DNA of 51,830 nucleotides from Candidatus Parcubacteria bacterium (GTDB lineage Bacteria; Patescibacteriota; Patescibacteriia; Patescibacteriales; Patescibacteriaceae): assembly GCA_023459655.1 (NCBI GenBank), contig JAEWTE010000001.1, positions 1 through 51,830 of the forward strand, written 5' to 3'. The notes under the pieces were generated by a model. That model made no database searches and had not been told where the DNA came from. It saw only the letters and a list, made by a program, of their open reading frames with translations. The position numbers and the translations under genes are program-made. Below, piece after piece: positions 16,929 through 26,038 of this stretch; position 1 is the stretch's first letter, and each line of letters begins with the position of its first letter.

Positions 16929-17183
16929 TTATTCAGCTCGATCGCAAACTCCATTATTGTTTGCATCGATAAAATTAGCTTTATTACGACAACCACAGCC
17001 TGATTGTCCGGTTTGTTGTTTAACTCCACAACCAGCGGCTCCACAACCACAAGTTGTTATTTTGGGAGTGGGTTGGTCATTAGTTAATTGACCGCTACTG
17101 GCCCAAACTTGTGACCAAGCTAAACCACCAATAGTTATAATACTGACAATTAAACTACCTAGTAATACTTTTTTGTTAAGCAT
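16929..17183 (-). CDS. Small exported Cys-rich protein
   Basis: An 84-residue protein with an N-terminal signal peptide or anchor (KKVLLGSLIVSIITIGGLAWSQVWA). The mature part holds eight cysteines, in CGCGAAGCG and SGCGC repeats and one in the tail. The end, DANNNGVCDRAE, has the DxNxNGxCD look of a calcium-binding loop. Function is unknown; metal binding on the outer face is inferred. It is the third gene of the ECF sigma run, 71 bases after the membrane protein that also ends in a CGCGC motif, so both may handle the same metal or redox signal. Confidence 0.65.
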   Translation of the reverse strand: MLNKKVLLGSLIVSIITIGGLAWSQVWASSGQLTNDQPTPKITTCGCGAAGCGVKQQTGQSGCGCRNKANFIDANNNGVCDRAE

Positions 17184-17254
17184 TGTTGTTTAATTAAATT
17201 AATAAAAATAGTCGACAAATAATAATACGCTAAGTCCATCTATTTTCTGTCATT

Positions 17255-17980
17255 TTAGTTTTGACAGGTTTGGTATTGACAATGATTACAACCACAGCCA
17301 CAACTAACCTCGTGCGGCCTTATTTCATCAGCTTGAAAAGTGTTTGGTTGACTGATTTTTCCCAATACTTTAATTTTTTGACCGTTTTTAATAATATTAG
17401 TTGATCGGATAATAGTTTGATGATTAATTGTGACTAACCAGGTTGAATTATCAGGAGCGACTAATGACAATTCTTGGTTATTAAGTGATTTAATTAGGCC
17501 GATTAACAGACCCTGATTTGGTTGTAACCATAATTTATCTTGGCAATTAAGTTGACGATAAAGATTTTGTTGAGCTAATTGATTATCAATAGTTCGACTC
17601 CAACCAGTTTGGACTAAAATTAAACCAATCAACAGACTAATAACCAGGCCAACGAGAATAATTTTTAACCAGGGATAACGATAGCCGTGTTTAGTTTTTT
17701 GAAAATGAATTTTGGCAATTATGGCAGCACCAGTCAAGATGATTAACCAAAAAATTGGCAATAATTGGACTGTTAATTTATTACCGAGTTGAAGTGCTAG
17801 CGACCAATCATTGAAGCGAACATTATCAATGATCATTGCGCTAGCTAGTCCGCCTAAAATAACCCAGATTAACAAAGTCAACCAGATCAGCATATTATAG
17901 GTATAGAAAAACCAATGGGGCCTTGGTTTAATTGGTTTTTGTTTTATTATCTTGATAATTTTTTGAGCCAATTTATTCAT
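17255..17980 (-). CDS. Membrane protein with C-terminal Cys cluster, candidate anti-sigma factor
   Basis: 241 residues with three membrane helices (about 25-50, 68-92 and 104-126) and a soluble domain (about 150-225) resembling a DUF5666/OB-like beta barrel (GLIKSLNNQELSLVAPDNSTWLVTINHQT split by loops). It ends in SCGCGCNHCQYQTC, a likely metal site. The start overlaps the ECF sigma gene by 8 bases, so translation is coupled, the usual place for an anti-sigma factor. No HxxxCxxC zinc anti-sigma motif is seen at the N-terminus, so the role as anti-sigma is inferred from position only. Confidence 0.6.
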   Translation of the reverse strand: MNKLAQKIIKIIKQKPIKPRPHWFFYTYNMLIWLTLLIWVILGGLASAMIIDNVRFNDWSLALQLGNKLTVQLLPIFWLIILTGAAIIAKIHFQKTKHGYRYPWLKIILVGLVISLLIGLILVQTGWSRTIDNQLAQQNLYRQLNCQDKLWLQPNQGLLIGLIKSLNNQELSLVAPDNSTWLVTINHQTIIRSTNIIKNGQKIKVLGKISQPNTFQADEIRPHEVSCGCGCNHCQYQTCQN

Positions 17981-18560
17981 ATTTTTTAATCAATAATTGT
18001 CTTAATTTTTGTTTGCCCCGACTAATTAGGGTAGCCACTGTGCCGGTCGGTTTTTGAATAATATCGGCGATGGCTTGATAGTCAAGATCTTCAAAATAGC
18101 GAAGAATTATTACTTGACGATATTTGGCTGGTAAATTATCTAAAGCCTTATTTAATTGTGTTCGCCAAACAATGCTATCGGCTTGATGACGCCAGTTATT
18201 ATCGGTTAATAAATTAAAGACACTGTCTTCGGCTGAATAGTCAATCTTGGGTCGGGCTTGGCGTTTGCGGTAATGGCTAATTGTTTCATTGTGGGCGATT
18301 CGATATAGCCAGGTAGAAAATTTAAGAGTTTGGTCAAAATTATTGATATTTAAGTATAATTTTAAAAAGATAGTCTGCAATATATCTTCAATATCTTCTC
18401 GACCAAGTCCAGATAGACGAAAAATATATCTTGACAAAGGAGCTTGATAGCGATTAATTATCGTTGCTAAGTGCTCAGGACAATCTTTGAGATCAGTGGC
18501 CAGCTGTTCATCAGTTAAATTGACTTCTTTGTCTATTTCATCGAGTTTGGTTTCAGTCAT
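17973..18560 (-). CDS. ECF-type RNA polymerase sigma factor
   Basis: 195 residues. Region 2 spans about 30-100 (YQAPLSRYIFRLSGLGREDIEDILQTIFLK in pieces, then FSTWLYRIAHNETISHYRK), and region 4 about 130-190 (LPAKYRQVIILRYFEDLDYQAIADIIQ, GTVATLISRGKQKLRQLL). No region 3 lies between them, the mark of group 4 sigma factors. It heads an operon with a three-helix membrane protein and a Cys-rich exported protein, suggesting a response to an outside metal or redox signal. Its own promoter was not identified. Confidence 0.93.
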   Translation of the reverse strand: MTETKLDEIDKEVNLTDEQLATDLKDCPEHLATIINRYQAPLSRYIFRLSGLGREDIEDILQTIFLKLYLNINNFDQTLKFSTWLYRIAHNETISHYRKRQARPKIDYSAEDSVFNLLTDNNWRHQADSIVWRTQLNKALDNLPAKYRQVIILRYFEDLDYQAIADIIQKPTGTVATLISRGKQKLRQLLIKKYE

Positions 18561-18679
18561 GTTTTTTAATACGTCGCTGAGCTTAATTTTTTTCTATTAA
18601 CTAAGTTGGTTTTATTATATCAGCCTAGGAGTCAATTGTCAGTTATTGGTTTTTTTATGTTTATTTTATTGCTATTGCT

Positions 18680-18709
18680 TGACAAAAACAACTTGTCGAG
18701 GTTATAATC
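18680..18709 (+). promoter_or_regulatory. rpsP promoter
   Basis: TTGACA (18680-18685), 18-base spacer, TATAAT (18704-18709). Transcription would begin near 18716, about 45 bases before the ATG at 18760, which rules out the longer reading frame from 18646. Confidence 0.8.
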
Positions 18710-18759
18710 AAGCTACCGTTAATGCTCACTTATTATTTTTATTTAATCAGGCATTGTCT

Positions 18760-19176
18760 ATGCTGAAAATCAAGCTTGCCCGTATTGGCAAAAAGAAAGC
18801 TCCAATTTATAGATTAATTATTTCCGAGGTAGCCCGTGATACTTATGGGCGAGCTTTAGAAAATCTTGGTACTTATAATCCTAAATCTAAAGAATTGCAA
18901 GCTAAGGCAGATCGAATTAATTATTGGATTAGTCAGGGTGCTCAGATGACTATTACTGTTAATAATTTATTGGTTAATCATAAAATAGTTGATGGTCAAA
19001 TTATTAGAGTGGTTAGTCAACCAGTTAGTCCAGTTGTTGCTGAGACTAAATCTGATAATCAACCAGCCAAAACTGAACCAGCAGTTGCAGAAGCTATTGC
19101 TGAACCATCGGTTGAAGATGGTCAATCAACTGAAGTTGCTCAAGAAACTGAGGCTGCTGAAGAATCAACTAAATAA
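18760..19176 (+). CDS. rpsP: 30S ribosomal protein S16
   Basis: 138 residues starting MLKIKLARIGKKKAPIYRLIIS, the standard S16 opening, with RALENLGTYNPKSKE and DRINYWISQGAQMT in the core. The S16 domain ends near residue 80; a further 55 residues are acidic, low complexity and rich in Glu, Ala, Pro and Gln, a tail seen in several bacterial S16 proteins. The start follows the mapped promoter. A hairpin terminator follows 14 bases after the stop, so it is probably transcribed alone. Confidence 0.96.
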   Translation: MLKIKLARIGKKKAPIYRLIISEVARDTYGRALENLGTYNPKSKELQAKADRINYWISQGAQMTITVNNLLVNHKIVDGQIIRVVSQPVSPVVAETKSDNQPAKTEPAVAEAIAEPSVEDGQSTEVAQETEAAEESTK

Positions 19177-19190
19177 ACCATTTTTGATTA

Positions 19191-19220
19191 AAAACAGGGT
19201 CATAGCGATCCTGTTTTTAT
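19191..19220 (+). terminator. rpsP terminator
   Basis: AAAACAGG / CCTGTTTT stem with an inner GATC-like pair and a T-rich tail. Confidence 0.8.
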
Positions 19221-19269
19221 TTTGGTTTACTAGATTTTTATTATATAATGAATTAGTTAATTATATTTT

Positions 19270-21159
19270 ATGCGTTTACGTCGTTCGATCAAATTATTGG
19301 TTATTGTTTTATTGGTTTTATTACTAGCCGATATCGTTAGGTTAAGTCGCTCGGCTTGGCTAGTTTATCAATCGGGACTAGCTGGTCGAAATTATTTGCA
19401 GTCAGGTTGGCAAGCCTCCCGGGCTGGTGATTGGCCATTAGCTCATTTAGAGATTGATCAGGCTCGTCAATCATTTTCAATAGCTCGTCAGCATAGTCAG
19501 CGCCTAGTTAATCATTTGGTTTGGTCAAGGCTGGGCTGGTATCAACAACAAACTGAAAGTGCTTATCATCTTTTTCGGGTAACTGAGGTGGCCTGTATAA
19601 CGGCTCTAGATTTTTTTGGCCAAATTCAACAATGGCAAAATAATTGGCCGGATAGCTTGAACGAAGTTTCTTTAGAGCATTTAACAGCCAGCAATACGCC
19701 AAATCTTTTAAGTCAATTAAAAGGAGCTCAACCATTATTAATAAGAACATTAGCCAATCTTCATGCAATGGAAACTAGTTTAGCTAAGATTGAATTTGCC
19801 AGTGGATTGAGTCAATTAAATGCTCCAGTGGCTGAGCTACGACAAGCTTTGGAGACTGGCAAGGAATTATTGGCTGAACATTTACCTTGGTTACAATTAG
19901 CTCCTTATTTAGCTAACCAATTAAGTGATGGTCGGTTTTTATTAATTTTGCAAAATAATGATGAACTACGACCAACTGGTGGTTTTATTGGTAATTATGG
20001 ATTATTAGGGCTACAAGATGGTCGTATTGTTGAGTTAGCTACTTATGATAGTTATCATTTGGATATGCCAGCACAGGATTATTTTAAACCAAGTCCACCA
20101 CTGGAGCTTAATCAATATTTAGGAGTAAAACAATGGTTTTTACGAGATGCTAATTGGTCGCCAGATTTCCCTACGGCCGCTCAGCAAATCGGTTATTTTT
20201 ATCAAGAACAAACCAAGGTGATTAATAAAACCGATCAGAATGAAAAAATTGATGGAGTTATTGCCATTACTCCAACCTTAATTGAAGACTTATTGGGTTT
20301 GGTTGGTCCGATTACAATCGAAGATCAGACTTATAATCAGCAAAATTTTGTTGATTTATTACAATATCGAGTAGAAATGTCTTATGAGCAATATGGAGTT
20401 AGCTCTTGGAATCGTAAGGCGGTTATTAATGATGTTATTGCTGAATTAGAGCAGCGACTATTAAATTTGCCGACTAGTCGTTGGCCAGAGGTTGCTAAGA
20501 TAATTACCAAAAATTTAGAAAGAAAAAATATTTTATTATTTAGTTATGATTCAGTTATTGAACAATGGTTAATTAGACAAAACTGGTCGGGTCATGCTCG
20601 AGAATTTGATGGTGATTATCTCTGGGTAATTGATGCTAATCTGGCTGCCTATAAAACTGATGCAGTGGTTGATAAGCAAACTAATTATCGCGTATATAAA
20701 TCGGGTGATGATTGGCTAGCTGAGTTAACTTTAAATTATCGCCACAATGGTGGTTTTGATTGGCGAACTACTCGCTATCGCAGTTATACTAGAATTTATA
20801 CACCATTAGGTAGTCAATTAATTAGTCATAGTGGCTTTAAAGAGGATGTGGTTATTAGTCAAGAATTTAATAAAACTGTTTTTGCCGGGTTTTTAGTGGT
20901 TGAGCCTAAAAAAAGTCAAACAATCAAATTAACTTATAAGTTATCTGATAAAGTTGTTCAACAAATTGCGGCTAGCCAATATAATTTATTATTACAAAAA
21001 CAACCGGGTCGTCAACGGACCTCGGTTAATATTGATTTGCAATTTATAAATACTGTTAAACGGGCCCATTCTGAGCAATTACCACTTCAAATTGATGGTT
21101 CAACGGTTAAGGGACAATCTGGTTGGTTGGTGGATAATCAATTATCAATTAGTTTTTGA
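19270..21159 (+). CDS. DUF4012 domain membrane-anchored protein
   Basis: 629 residues. A single N-terminal helix (about 8-25, LLVIVLLVLLLADIVRL) anchors a large outer part. The DUF4012 core is seen at RFLLILQNNDELRPTGGFIGNYGLLGLQDG (in pieces, about residues 217-246), with DANWSPDFPTAAQQIGYFY and DGVIAITPTLIEDLLGLVGP after it. These proteins are common in CPR and some other bacteria and tend to sit near envelope or polysaccharide genes; the function is unknown. TTGGTT and TATAAT near 19222-19249 may be its promoter. The 3' end overlaps the convergent methyltransferase gene by 22 bases. Confidence 0.88.
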   Translation: MRLRRSIKLLVIVLLVLLLADIVRLSRSAWLVYQSGLAGRNYLQSGWQASRAGDWPLAHLEIDQARQSFSIARQHSQRLVNHLVWSRLGWYQQQTESAYHLFRVTEVACITALDFFGQIQQWQNNWPDSLNEVSLEHLTASNTPNLLSQLKGAQPLLIRTLANLHAMETSLAKIEFASGLSQLNAPVAELRQALETGKELLAEHLPWLQLAPYLANQLSDGRFLLILQNNDELRPTGGFIGNYGLLGLQDGRIVELATYDSYHLDMPAQDYFKPSPPLELNQYLGVKQWFLRDANWSPDFPTAAQQIGYFYQEQTKVINKTDQNEKIDGVIAITPTLIEDLLGLVGPITIEDQTYNQQNFVDLLQYRVEMSYEQYGVSSWNRKAVINDVIAELEQRLLNLPTSRWPEVAKIITKNLERKNILLFSYDSVIEQWLIRQNWSGHAREFDGDYLWVIDANLAAYKTDAVVDKQTNYRVYKSGDDWLAELTLNYRHNGGFDWRTTRYRSYTRIYTPLGSQLISHSGFKEDVVISQEFNKTVFAGFLVVEPKKSQTIKLTYKLSDKVVQQIAASQYNLLLQKQPGRQRTSVNIDLQFINTVKRAHSEQLPLQIDGSTVKGQSGWLVDNQLSISF

Positions 21160-21851
21160 GCGACTAAATAATGATTGAGATTATCGTTATCATATTTAAT
21201 AATTTTTAGACCAGTTGATGATATTAGGCGTTTTAATTCTTGTTTAGTAAAAGCGTGATAATAACGACGATAACCTGGTTGAGAATGATTATGCCAATAA
21301 AACAAAAGATCACCCAAGTCTCTGCTGCCAAGTAAACTGGCCCATGAACTCGATAATAATTGTGGCCAATATTTTGGTTGACGCCATAAATCCCAAACAC
21401 TAATAATTAGATATCCACCCGGTTTTAGCCAGTTCGCCAATTGCTTGGCGGCTTGTTGTCGATATAATTTACTAGGAATATGGTGCAATGTGGCAATACA
21501 ACAAACTATATCGAATTGATTATTAATTGATGTTTTAAGTATATCGCCTAATTGCCAATTAATTGATTTATTAATGGACTGATTTGCGTATTTTTGGCTA
21601 GCAATATTTAATAATTCCGATGAAGAATCTAGGCCAGTATAATTAGTGATTGGCCGATCAATTAATTCATCGAGTAATCGGCCGTTGCCACAGCCGACAT
21701 CTAAAAGATGTCCACTTAGGGGCAATTGTTGAAGAAGTTGTCTTAATTTAGGCCAAAATGGTTGTTGGCGAGTATTAGCAAATTGTTGGGCGATTTGCTG
21801 ATAATTTTCTTGGACGATTGTTCGAAGCCGATTGGCCTGTTGTTGATTCAT
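21138..21851 (-). CDS. Trm9/ALKBH8-like tRNA wobble uridine methyltransferase (class I SAM)
   Basis: 237 residues. The opening ENYQQIAQQFANTRQQPFWP matches the Trm9 pattern (Y..IA..F..TR..PWP). SAM motif I is LLDVGCGNGRLLDEL; ATLHHIPSKLYRQQAAKQL and WLKPGGYLIISVWDL match the Trm9 motif IV to post-IV region; YRRYYHAFTKQELKRLI matches the late RYYHLF..EL segment. Trm9 methylates cm5U34 to mcm5U34 in eukaryotes with partner Trm112. Elp3, which makes cm5U, is the first gene of the same six-gene run, and this is the last, one base overlapping recQ. Class is sure; the tRNA target is a good inference. Confidence 0.8.
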   Translation of the reverse strand: MNQQQANRLRTIVQENYQQIAQQFANTRQQPFWPKLRQLLQQLPLSGHLLDVGCGNGRLLDELIDRPITNYTGLDSSSELLNIASQKYANQSINKSINWQLGDILKTSINNQFDIVCCIATLHHIPSKLYRQQAAKQLANWLKPGGYLIISVWDLWRQPKYWPQLLSSSWASLLGSRDLGDLLFYWHNHSQPGYRRYYHAFTKQELKRLISSTGLKIIKYDNDNLNHYLVAQKLIDN

Positions 21852-23950
21852 TATTTTAATCGTTGATTTTTTAAAAAAGCTAGGGCTAATTTTAAATCGG
21901 CCCAGTCAATATAATTGGGTAATTGTTCCTTGATGATGGTTAATCGGCCAGTTAATAATTTGGGAGATTGTTTGATTAAATCAGCCACCACTGAAATCGT
22001 GCTATCATCGATTAATCGGTTAATATCATCAATTAAATGGTGCTCCAACAAATAGCAAAAGTGTTCGACAATTGTATCAGTTTGTAATTGTCTAGTTTGA
22101 GCAATGGCGGTGGTATCTAAGCCAGATTGGTATAATTCTAAAGTCACTAATTGAGTTAATTTGGTTTGTAATTGTAATTTATTTTTAGTTTTGGCTTGTT
22201 TGGTTGTTTGATTAATGGTTGCAGTTGGTCGATGATTAATAATTCCGGTTTGACACCAATCGCAATTTCCACAAGGTTCTGGTGAATTTTCACCAAAATA
22301 ATTTAAAATATATTGTTGGCGACAACCTTGGTGATAGATATAATTCTCCATTTTATCTAATTTGCTTTTGGCAAATAATAATTTTTCTCGAAGGGCCGAG
22401 TGATCTAGATTTACTTCATGACGAGTGCATCTTTTTAATAGAGTTATTTCAGTACCCTTGAATGGAGGCTCATAAATAATTATAGCTTGGTCGTTTAACT
22501 TTTTTAATAATCTAGTCAATGAGTCTTTTTTGCATGATAAATCATTGGCTAGTGTTTCTAAATTAATTTTATAGCCAGTTCGTAATTGGCGCGCATGTTT
22601 ATCATATAATTTCTCCCAAATTTCTAAAGACTTTTTAGCTTTAGCGCCTAGGACATTTTGTCCATCAATTAGTTTGATGTCAGGTGAGGCTAGTTGTAGA
22701 GAAGCTTGACCGATTTTTTCATAGGTTTTAGTCAAGTAACCTTCTTTTTCTAAGACTTTTAAGGCTGTGCCAATAGCTAAATCCGGAGCATCTAGTCCAA
22801 GCGAATTTTTGATAGCGCCATAGGTAATTAGGATATGATTATCAGCTTGATCAGTTAAGAATTCATAAATATCTAAAATTAAATCAACCGATGGATTATC
22901 TCCGTCAATAAAAAATTCTTGTAGATAACGATCGCGCGGGCTGTGTAACAATAAGCAAAGGCTAGGTTGTCCATCTCGGCCAGCTCGGCCAGCTTCTTGA
23001 TAGTATGCCTCAATGGTTCCGGGCATGTCATGATGAATAACAAAGCGTAAATCAGCCTTATCAATACCCATCCCAAAAGCATTAGTGGCGACAATTACTT
23101 TAGCCTGTCCGGTCATAAAAGCGGTTTGGAGTTTTTGTCGTTCATCGGGACTTAGTCCAGCATGATATTCAACTGCTGATATTTGATAATTTTTTAAAAA
23201 GGCAACCAATTCATCAGCTCGTTGGCGGGTGCTAACATAGACAATACCATTGGCCTGGGGTATCTGTTGGATAGACTCTAGAACAATATTTTTTTTATGG
23301 CTATCAACAGTACTAAGAACCTTAAAGTTGAGATTAGGTCGAGCAAAACCAGTAATTATTTCTTGCGACTGACGCATATCTAATTGTTTGATAATGTCTT
23401 GGCGAACCTCTGGGGTGGCAGTTGCGGTTAATGCCATAATTGGTGGTCGACCCAAATCAGTTATAAATTTTTTAAGTTGTAAGTAGCTTGGGCGGAAATC
23501 GTGGCCCCATTGGCTAATGCAGTGGGCTTCATCAATCGCAATTAAATCAATTGACAATCGTTTTATTATTTTATTAAATGATGAATTATAAAAACGCTCA
23601 GGGGCTATATAGATTAAACGAAATTCTCCATTAACTGCTTGTTGGAGACGATTATCAGTTTCGACTAGGGAAATTGAACTATTAATAAAAGTAGCAGGGA
23701 TTCCAACAGCATTAAGTCGGTCAACCTGATCTTTCATTAGGGCGATTAATGGTGAGATAACTAAAGTAGTACCTGATAATAATAATGAAGGTAATTGGTA
23801 GCAAAGAGATTTGCCACCACCGGTTGGCATAATAACCAGACAATCTTGGCCATTTAAAGCATAATCAATTGCTAACTCTTGGCCGGGTCGAAGTTGGTTG
23901 AAACCAAAATGCAATTTAATTAGAGTTGATAAACTATCAAAATTATTCAT
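21851..23950 (-). CDS. recQ: ATP-dependent DNA helicase RecQ
   Basis: A 3'-5' helicase for recombination and fork repair. 699 residues. Helicase motifs: GQDCLVIMPTGGGKSLCYQLP (motif I), IAIDEAHCISQWGHDFRPSY (II and the aromatic loop), LTATATPEV (III), and ATNAFGMGIDKADLRFVIH with QEAGRAGRDG (V, VI). A zinc site CGNCDWC and an RQC winged-helix region follow. Residues about 590-699 form a C-terminal part that could be a diverged HRDC or helix-turn-helix domain. It overlaps folD by 8 bases and the methyltransferase by one. Confidence 0.96.
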   Translation of the reverse strand: MNNFDSLSTLIKLHFGFNQLRPGQELAIDYALNGQDCLVIMPTGGGKSLCYQLPSLLLSGTTLVISPLIALMKDQVDRLNAVGIPATFINSSISLVETDNRLQQAVNGEFRLIYIAPERFYNSSFNKIIKRLSIDLIAIDEAHCISQWGHDFRPSYLQLKKFITDLGRPPIMALTATATPEVRQDIIKQLDMRQSQEIITGFARPNLNFKVLSTVDSHKKNIVLESIQQIPQANGIVYVSTRQRADELVAFLKNYQISAVEYHAGLSPDERQKLQTAFMTGQAKVIVATNAFGMGIDKADLRFVIHHDMPGTIEAYYQEAGRAGRDGQPSLCLLLHSPRDRYLQEFFIDGDNPSVDLILDIYEFLTDQADNHILITYGAIKNSLGLDAPDLAIGTALKVLEKEGYLTKTYEKIGQASLQLASPDIKLIDGQNVLGAKAKKSLEIWEKLYDKHARQLRTGYKINLETLANDLSCKKDSLTRLLKKLNDQAIIIYEPPFKGTEITLLKRCTRHEVNLDHSALREKLLFAKSKLDKMENYIYHQGCRQQYILNYFGENSPEPCGNCDWCQTGIINHRPTATINQTTKQAKTKNKLQLQTKLTQLVTLELYQSGLDTTAIAQTRQLQTDTIVEHFCYLLEHHLIDDINRLIDDSTISVVADLIKQSPKLLTGRLTIIKEQLPNYIDWADLKLALAFLKNQRLK

Positions 23951-24791
23951 GGTGTTGCTGGTAGAGGATCAGAGTGTTATTTAGAGCCATAGCGATAGTT
24001 AATGGCCCAACTCCGCCTGGGACTGGTGTTGCCCAGCCGTTTATTTGTTGATTTATTGATTTTAAGTCAACATCACCATAGACTTTGCCAGATTTTTTAG
24101 TAATACCAATATCAATAATTAAATAATCACTTGGTAATTGTGATAATTTAATAATTTGGGGTTGTCCGAGGGCGGCGATTATTAATTGAGCTTGTTCAGT
24201 TGCTTGTTGAGCGGCCTGATTAAATTGATGGAAAATAATTACCTTGGCTCCTTGATCAGTTAGTAATTTGGCTAAATGTTGACTAAAGATATCGGAATTG
24301 CCAAAAATGACGGCTGATTTATTTTGTAAATCAAGTTGTTGCTCGGCAATAATTCTAAGAATTACTCCAAAAACTGGTGGGATAATAGCTGTTTGATCAC
24401 CAATCGATAATTTTTTTAGATTTGCTGTTGTAAAACCATCAACATCTTTATCAGCGGCAATAGCATTGACTGCTGCATCGGCATCAAGTTGTTGGGGTAG
24501 AGGTAATTGTAGAAGAATACCGTCAATTAATGGGTCATGATTTAAAAAATCAATCATTGTCAATAATTCAATTTGACTAATATCTTCTGGGCAATGATAA
24601 AGATGAGTATCAATACCGACTTTTTTAGCCTCTTCTTGTTTTAAGCGGACATAGATTTGTGAATCAGATCGTTGGCCGATTAAAATAATGGCTAGGTTTG
24701 GTCGCGGTCCGCCTAGTTGGTGAATTGTTTGAGCGATTGGGTCTTTAATGCTTTCGGCTATCTGCCGACCATTAATTAGGTGCTGAGCCAT
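23943..24791 (-). CDS. folD: Bifunctional methylene-THF dehydrogenase/methenyl-THF cyclohydrolase
   Basis: Interconverts 5,10-methylene-THF and 10-formyl-THF. 282 residues with YVRLKQEEAKKVGI (catalytic Tyr and Lys), DGILLQLPLP, KDVDGFT, a Rossmann stretch at VIFGNSDIFSQHLA (the usual GRSxxVG is altered to GNSDIFS) and PVPGGVGPLTIAMAL. It follows glyA by 14 bases; the two genes form a one-carbon pair, with GlyA loading the methylene group. The altered Rossmann loop, lacking the usual Arg after Gly, may affect NADP preference. Confidence 0.95.
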   Translation of the reverse strand: MAQHLINGRQIAESIKDPIAQTIHQLGGPRPNLAIILIGQRSDSQIYVRLKQEEAKKVGIDTHLYHCPEDISQIELLTMIDFLNHDPLIDGILLQLPLPQQLDADAAVNAIAADKDVDGFTTANLKKLSIGDQTAIIPPVFGVILRIIAEQQLDLQNKSAVIFGNSDIFSQHLAKLLTDQGAKVIIFHQFNQAAQQATEQAQLIIAALGQPQIIKLSQLPSDYLIIDIGITKKSGKVYGDVDLKSINQQINGWATPVPGGVGPLTIAMALNNTLILYQQHHE

Positions 24792-24805
24792 AATTATAGT
24801 TGAGA

Positions 24806-26038
24806 TTAATTCGGGGGTGGTAATTGTCGACCTAATTTAATTACTTGATTTTTTATGTCAGTTAAAATTTCAGGTTTATCAATATTAGATAAAACTTGAT
24901 CTAGCCAATTAGCCACTTGTTTTATTTCTAATTCCGCAAAACCTCGGGTGGTTATAGCGGCTGTTCCCAGTCTAATTCCTGAAGGATTGAGTGGTGGTCG
25001 CTTGTCGCCAGGAACAGTTGACCGAGAAACCGATAAACCAGCTTTTTGCAAGGCTTCTTCGGCTTGTCGACCAGTAATATTTTGTTGGCTCAAGTCAATA
25101 ACTAAAAGATGGGTGTCAGTTCCACCGGAGACTATTTGGTAGCCCTTCTGTTGTAGTTCGGTAGCCAATAATTGAGCATTAGTAATTACTTTTTGAGCAT
25201 AATTTTTAAAATTTGGTTGTAGAGCTTCTTCAAAAGCAATCGCTTTGGCGGCAGTAACTTGGTCGTGAGGGCCACCCTGTAATCCTGGGAAAACAGCTCG
25301 ATCAATCTCTTTAGCTAAATTAGATTGGCACATAATAATGGCTCCGCGTGGACCGCGTAAGGTTTTATGAGTGGTGGTTGTGATGACATCAAAAAGTCCT
25401 ACTGGGCTATTGAGTTGTTGGCCAGCAATTAGTCCAGCGGTGTGAGAAATATCAGCCATGGTGCGGGCACCGACCTCATCAGCAATATTTTTAAAAGCAG
25501 CCCAGTCAATTTCTCGGCTATAGGCACTAAACCCAGCAACAATTAATTTAGGTTTAGTTAATTTGGCGATTTCTCGAATTTGAGCCATATCCAATTGACC
25601 AGTGGTTGCGTCAACTTCATATTGGCTAAATTTAAATAGTCGGCCAGAAATATTGATGGGATGACCATGGGAGAGATGTCCACCATGATCGAGGCGTAAT
25701 CCCAGAACGGTATCACCAGGCTCTAGTAATGCCAAATAAACAGCTAAATTAGCTGGTGAACCAGATAGTGGCTGAACATTGACATGTTCGGCACCAAATA
25801 AGCGCTTGGCTCGATCAATGGCTAAATTTTCAATTTCATCAATTAATTGATTACCACCGTAATAGCGTTTACCAGGATAACCTTCGCTATATTTATTAGC
25901 TAGTGGAGTTGATAGGGCTGCTAGCACTGCCGGAGAGGCGTAATTCTCTGAGGCAATTAATTCTAGTTCATCAATTTGCCGTTGCCGTTCTAATTCGATT
26001 AATTTTAACACTAGCTGATCTTTAATTGGACTGATCAT
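24806..26038 (-). CDS. glyA: Serine hydroxymethyltransferase
   Basis: PLP enzyme turning serine and THF to glycine and 5,10-methylene-THF. 410 residues from the chosen start (MISPIKDQLVLKLIELERQRQ). Motifs: ELIASENYASPAVLAALS, NKYSEGYPGKRYYGG, NVQPLSGSPANLAVY, MADISHTAGLIAG, and TTTTHKTLRGPRGA with the PLP lysine. A longer frame would add 26 residues but overlaps the upstream gene by 95 bases; the chosen start overlaps by 17. It feeds folD, next in the run. Confidence 0.96.
   Translation of the reverse strand: MISPIKDQLVLKLIELERQRQIDELELIASENYASPAVLAALSTPLANKYSEGYPGKRYYGGNQLIDEIENLAIDRAKRLFGAEHVNVQPLSGSPANLAVYLALLEPGDTVLGLRLDHGGHLSHGHPINISGRLFKFSQYEVDATTGQLDMAQIREIAKLTKPKLIVAGFSAYSREIDWAAFKNIADEVGARTMADISHTAGLIAGQQLNSPVGLFDVITTTTHKTLRGPRGAIIMCQSNLAKEIDRAVFPGLQGGPHDQVTAAKAIAFEEALQPNFKNYAQKVITNAQLLATELQQKGYQIVSGGTDTHLLVIDLSQQNITGRQAEEALQKAGLSVSRSTVPGDKRPPLNPSGIRLGTAAITTRGFAELEIKQVANWLDQVLSNIDKPEILTDIKNQVIKLGRQLPPPN

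Noticed and set aside
18646..18759. N-terminal extension of S16
   Set aside because: It contains the promoter and has no S16-like residues; the family start is at 18760.
19508..19768. Leftward frame inside the DUF4012 gene
   Set aside because: Shadow of the real gene; no signals of its own.
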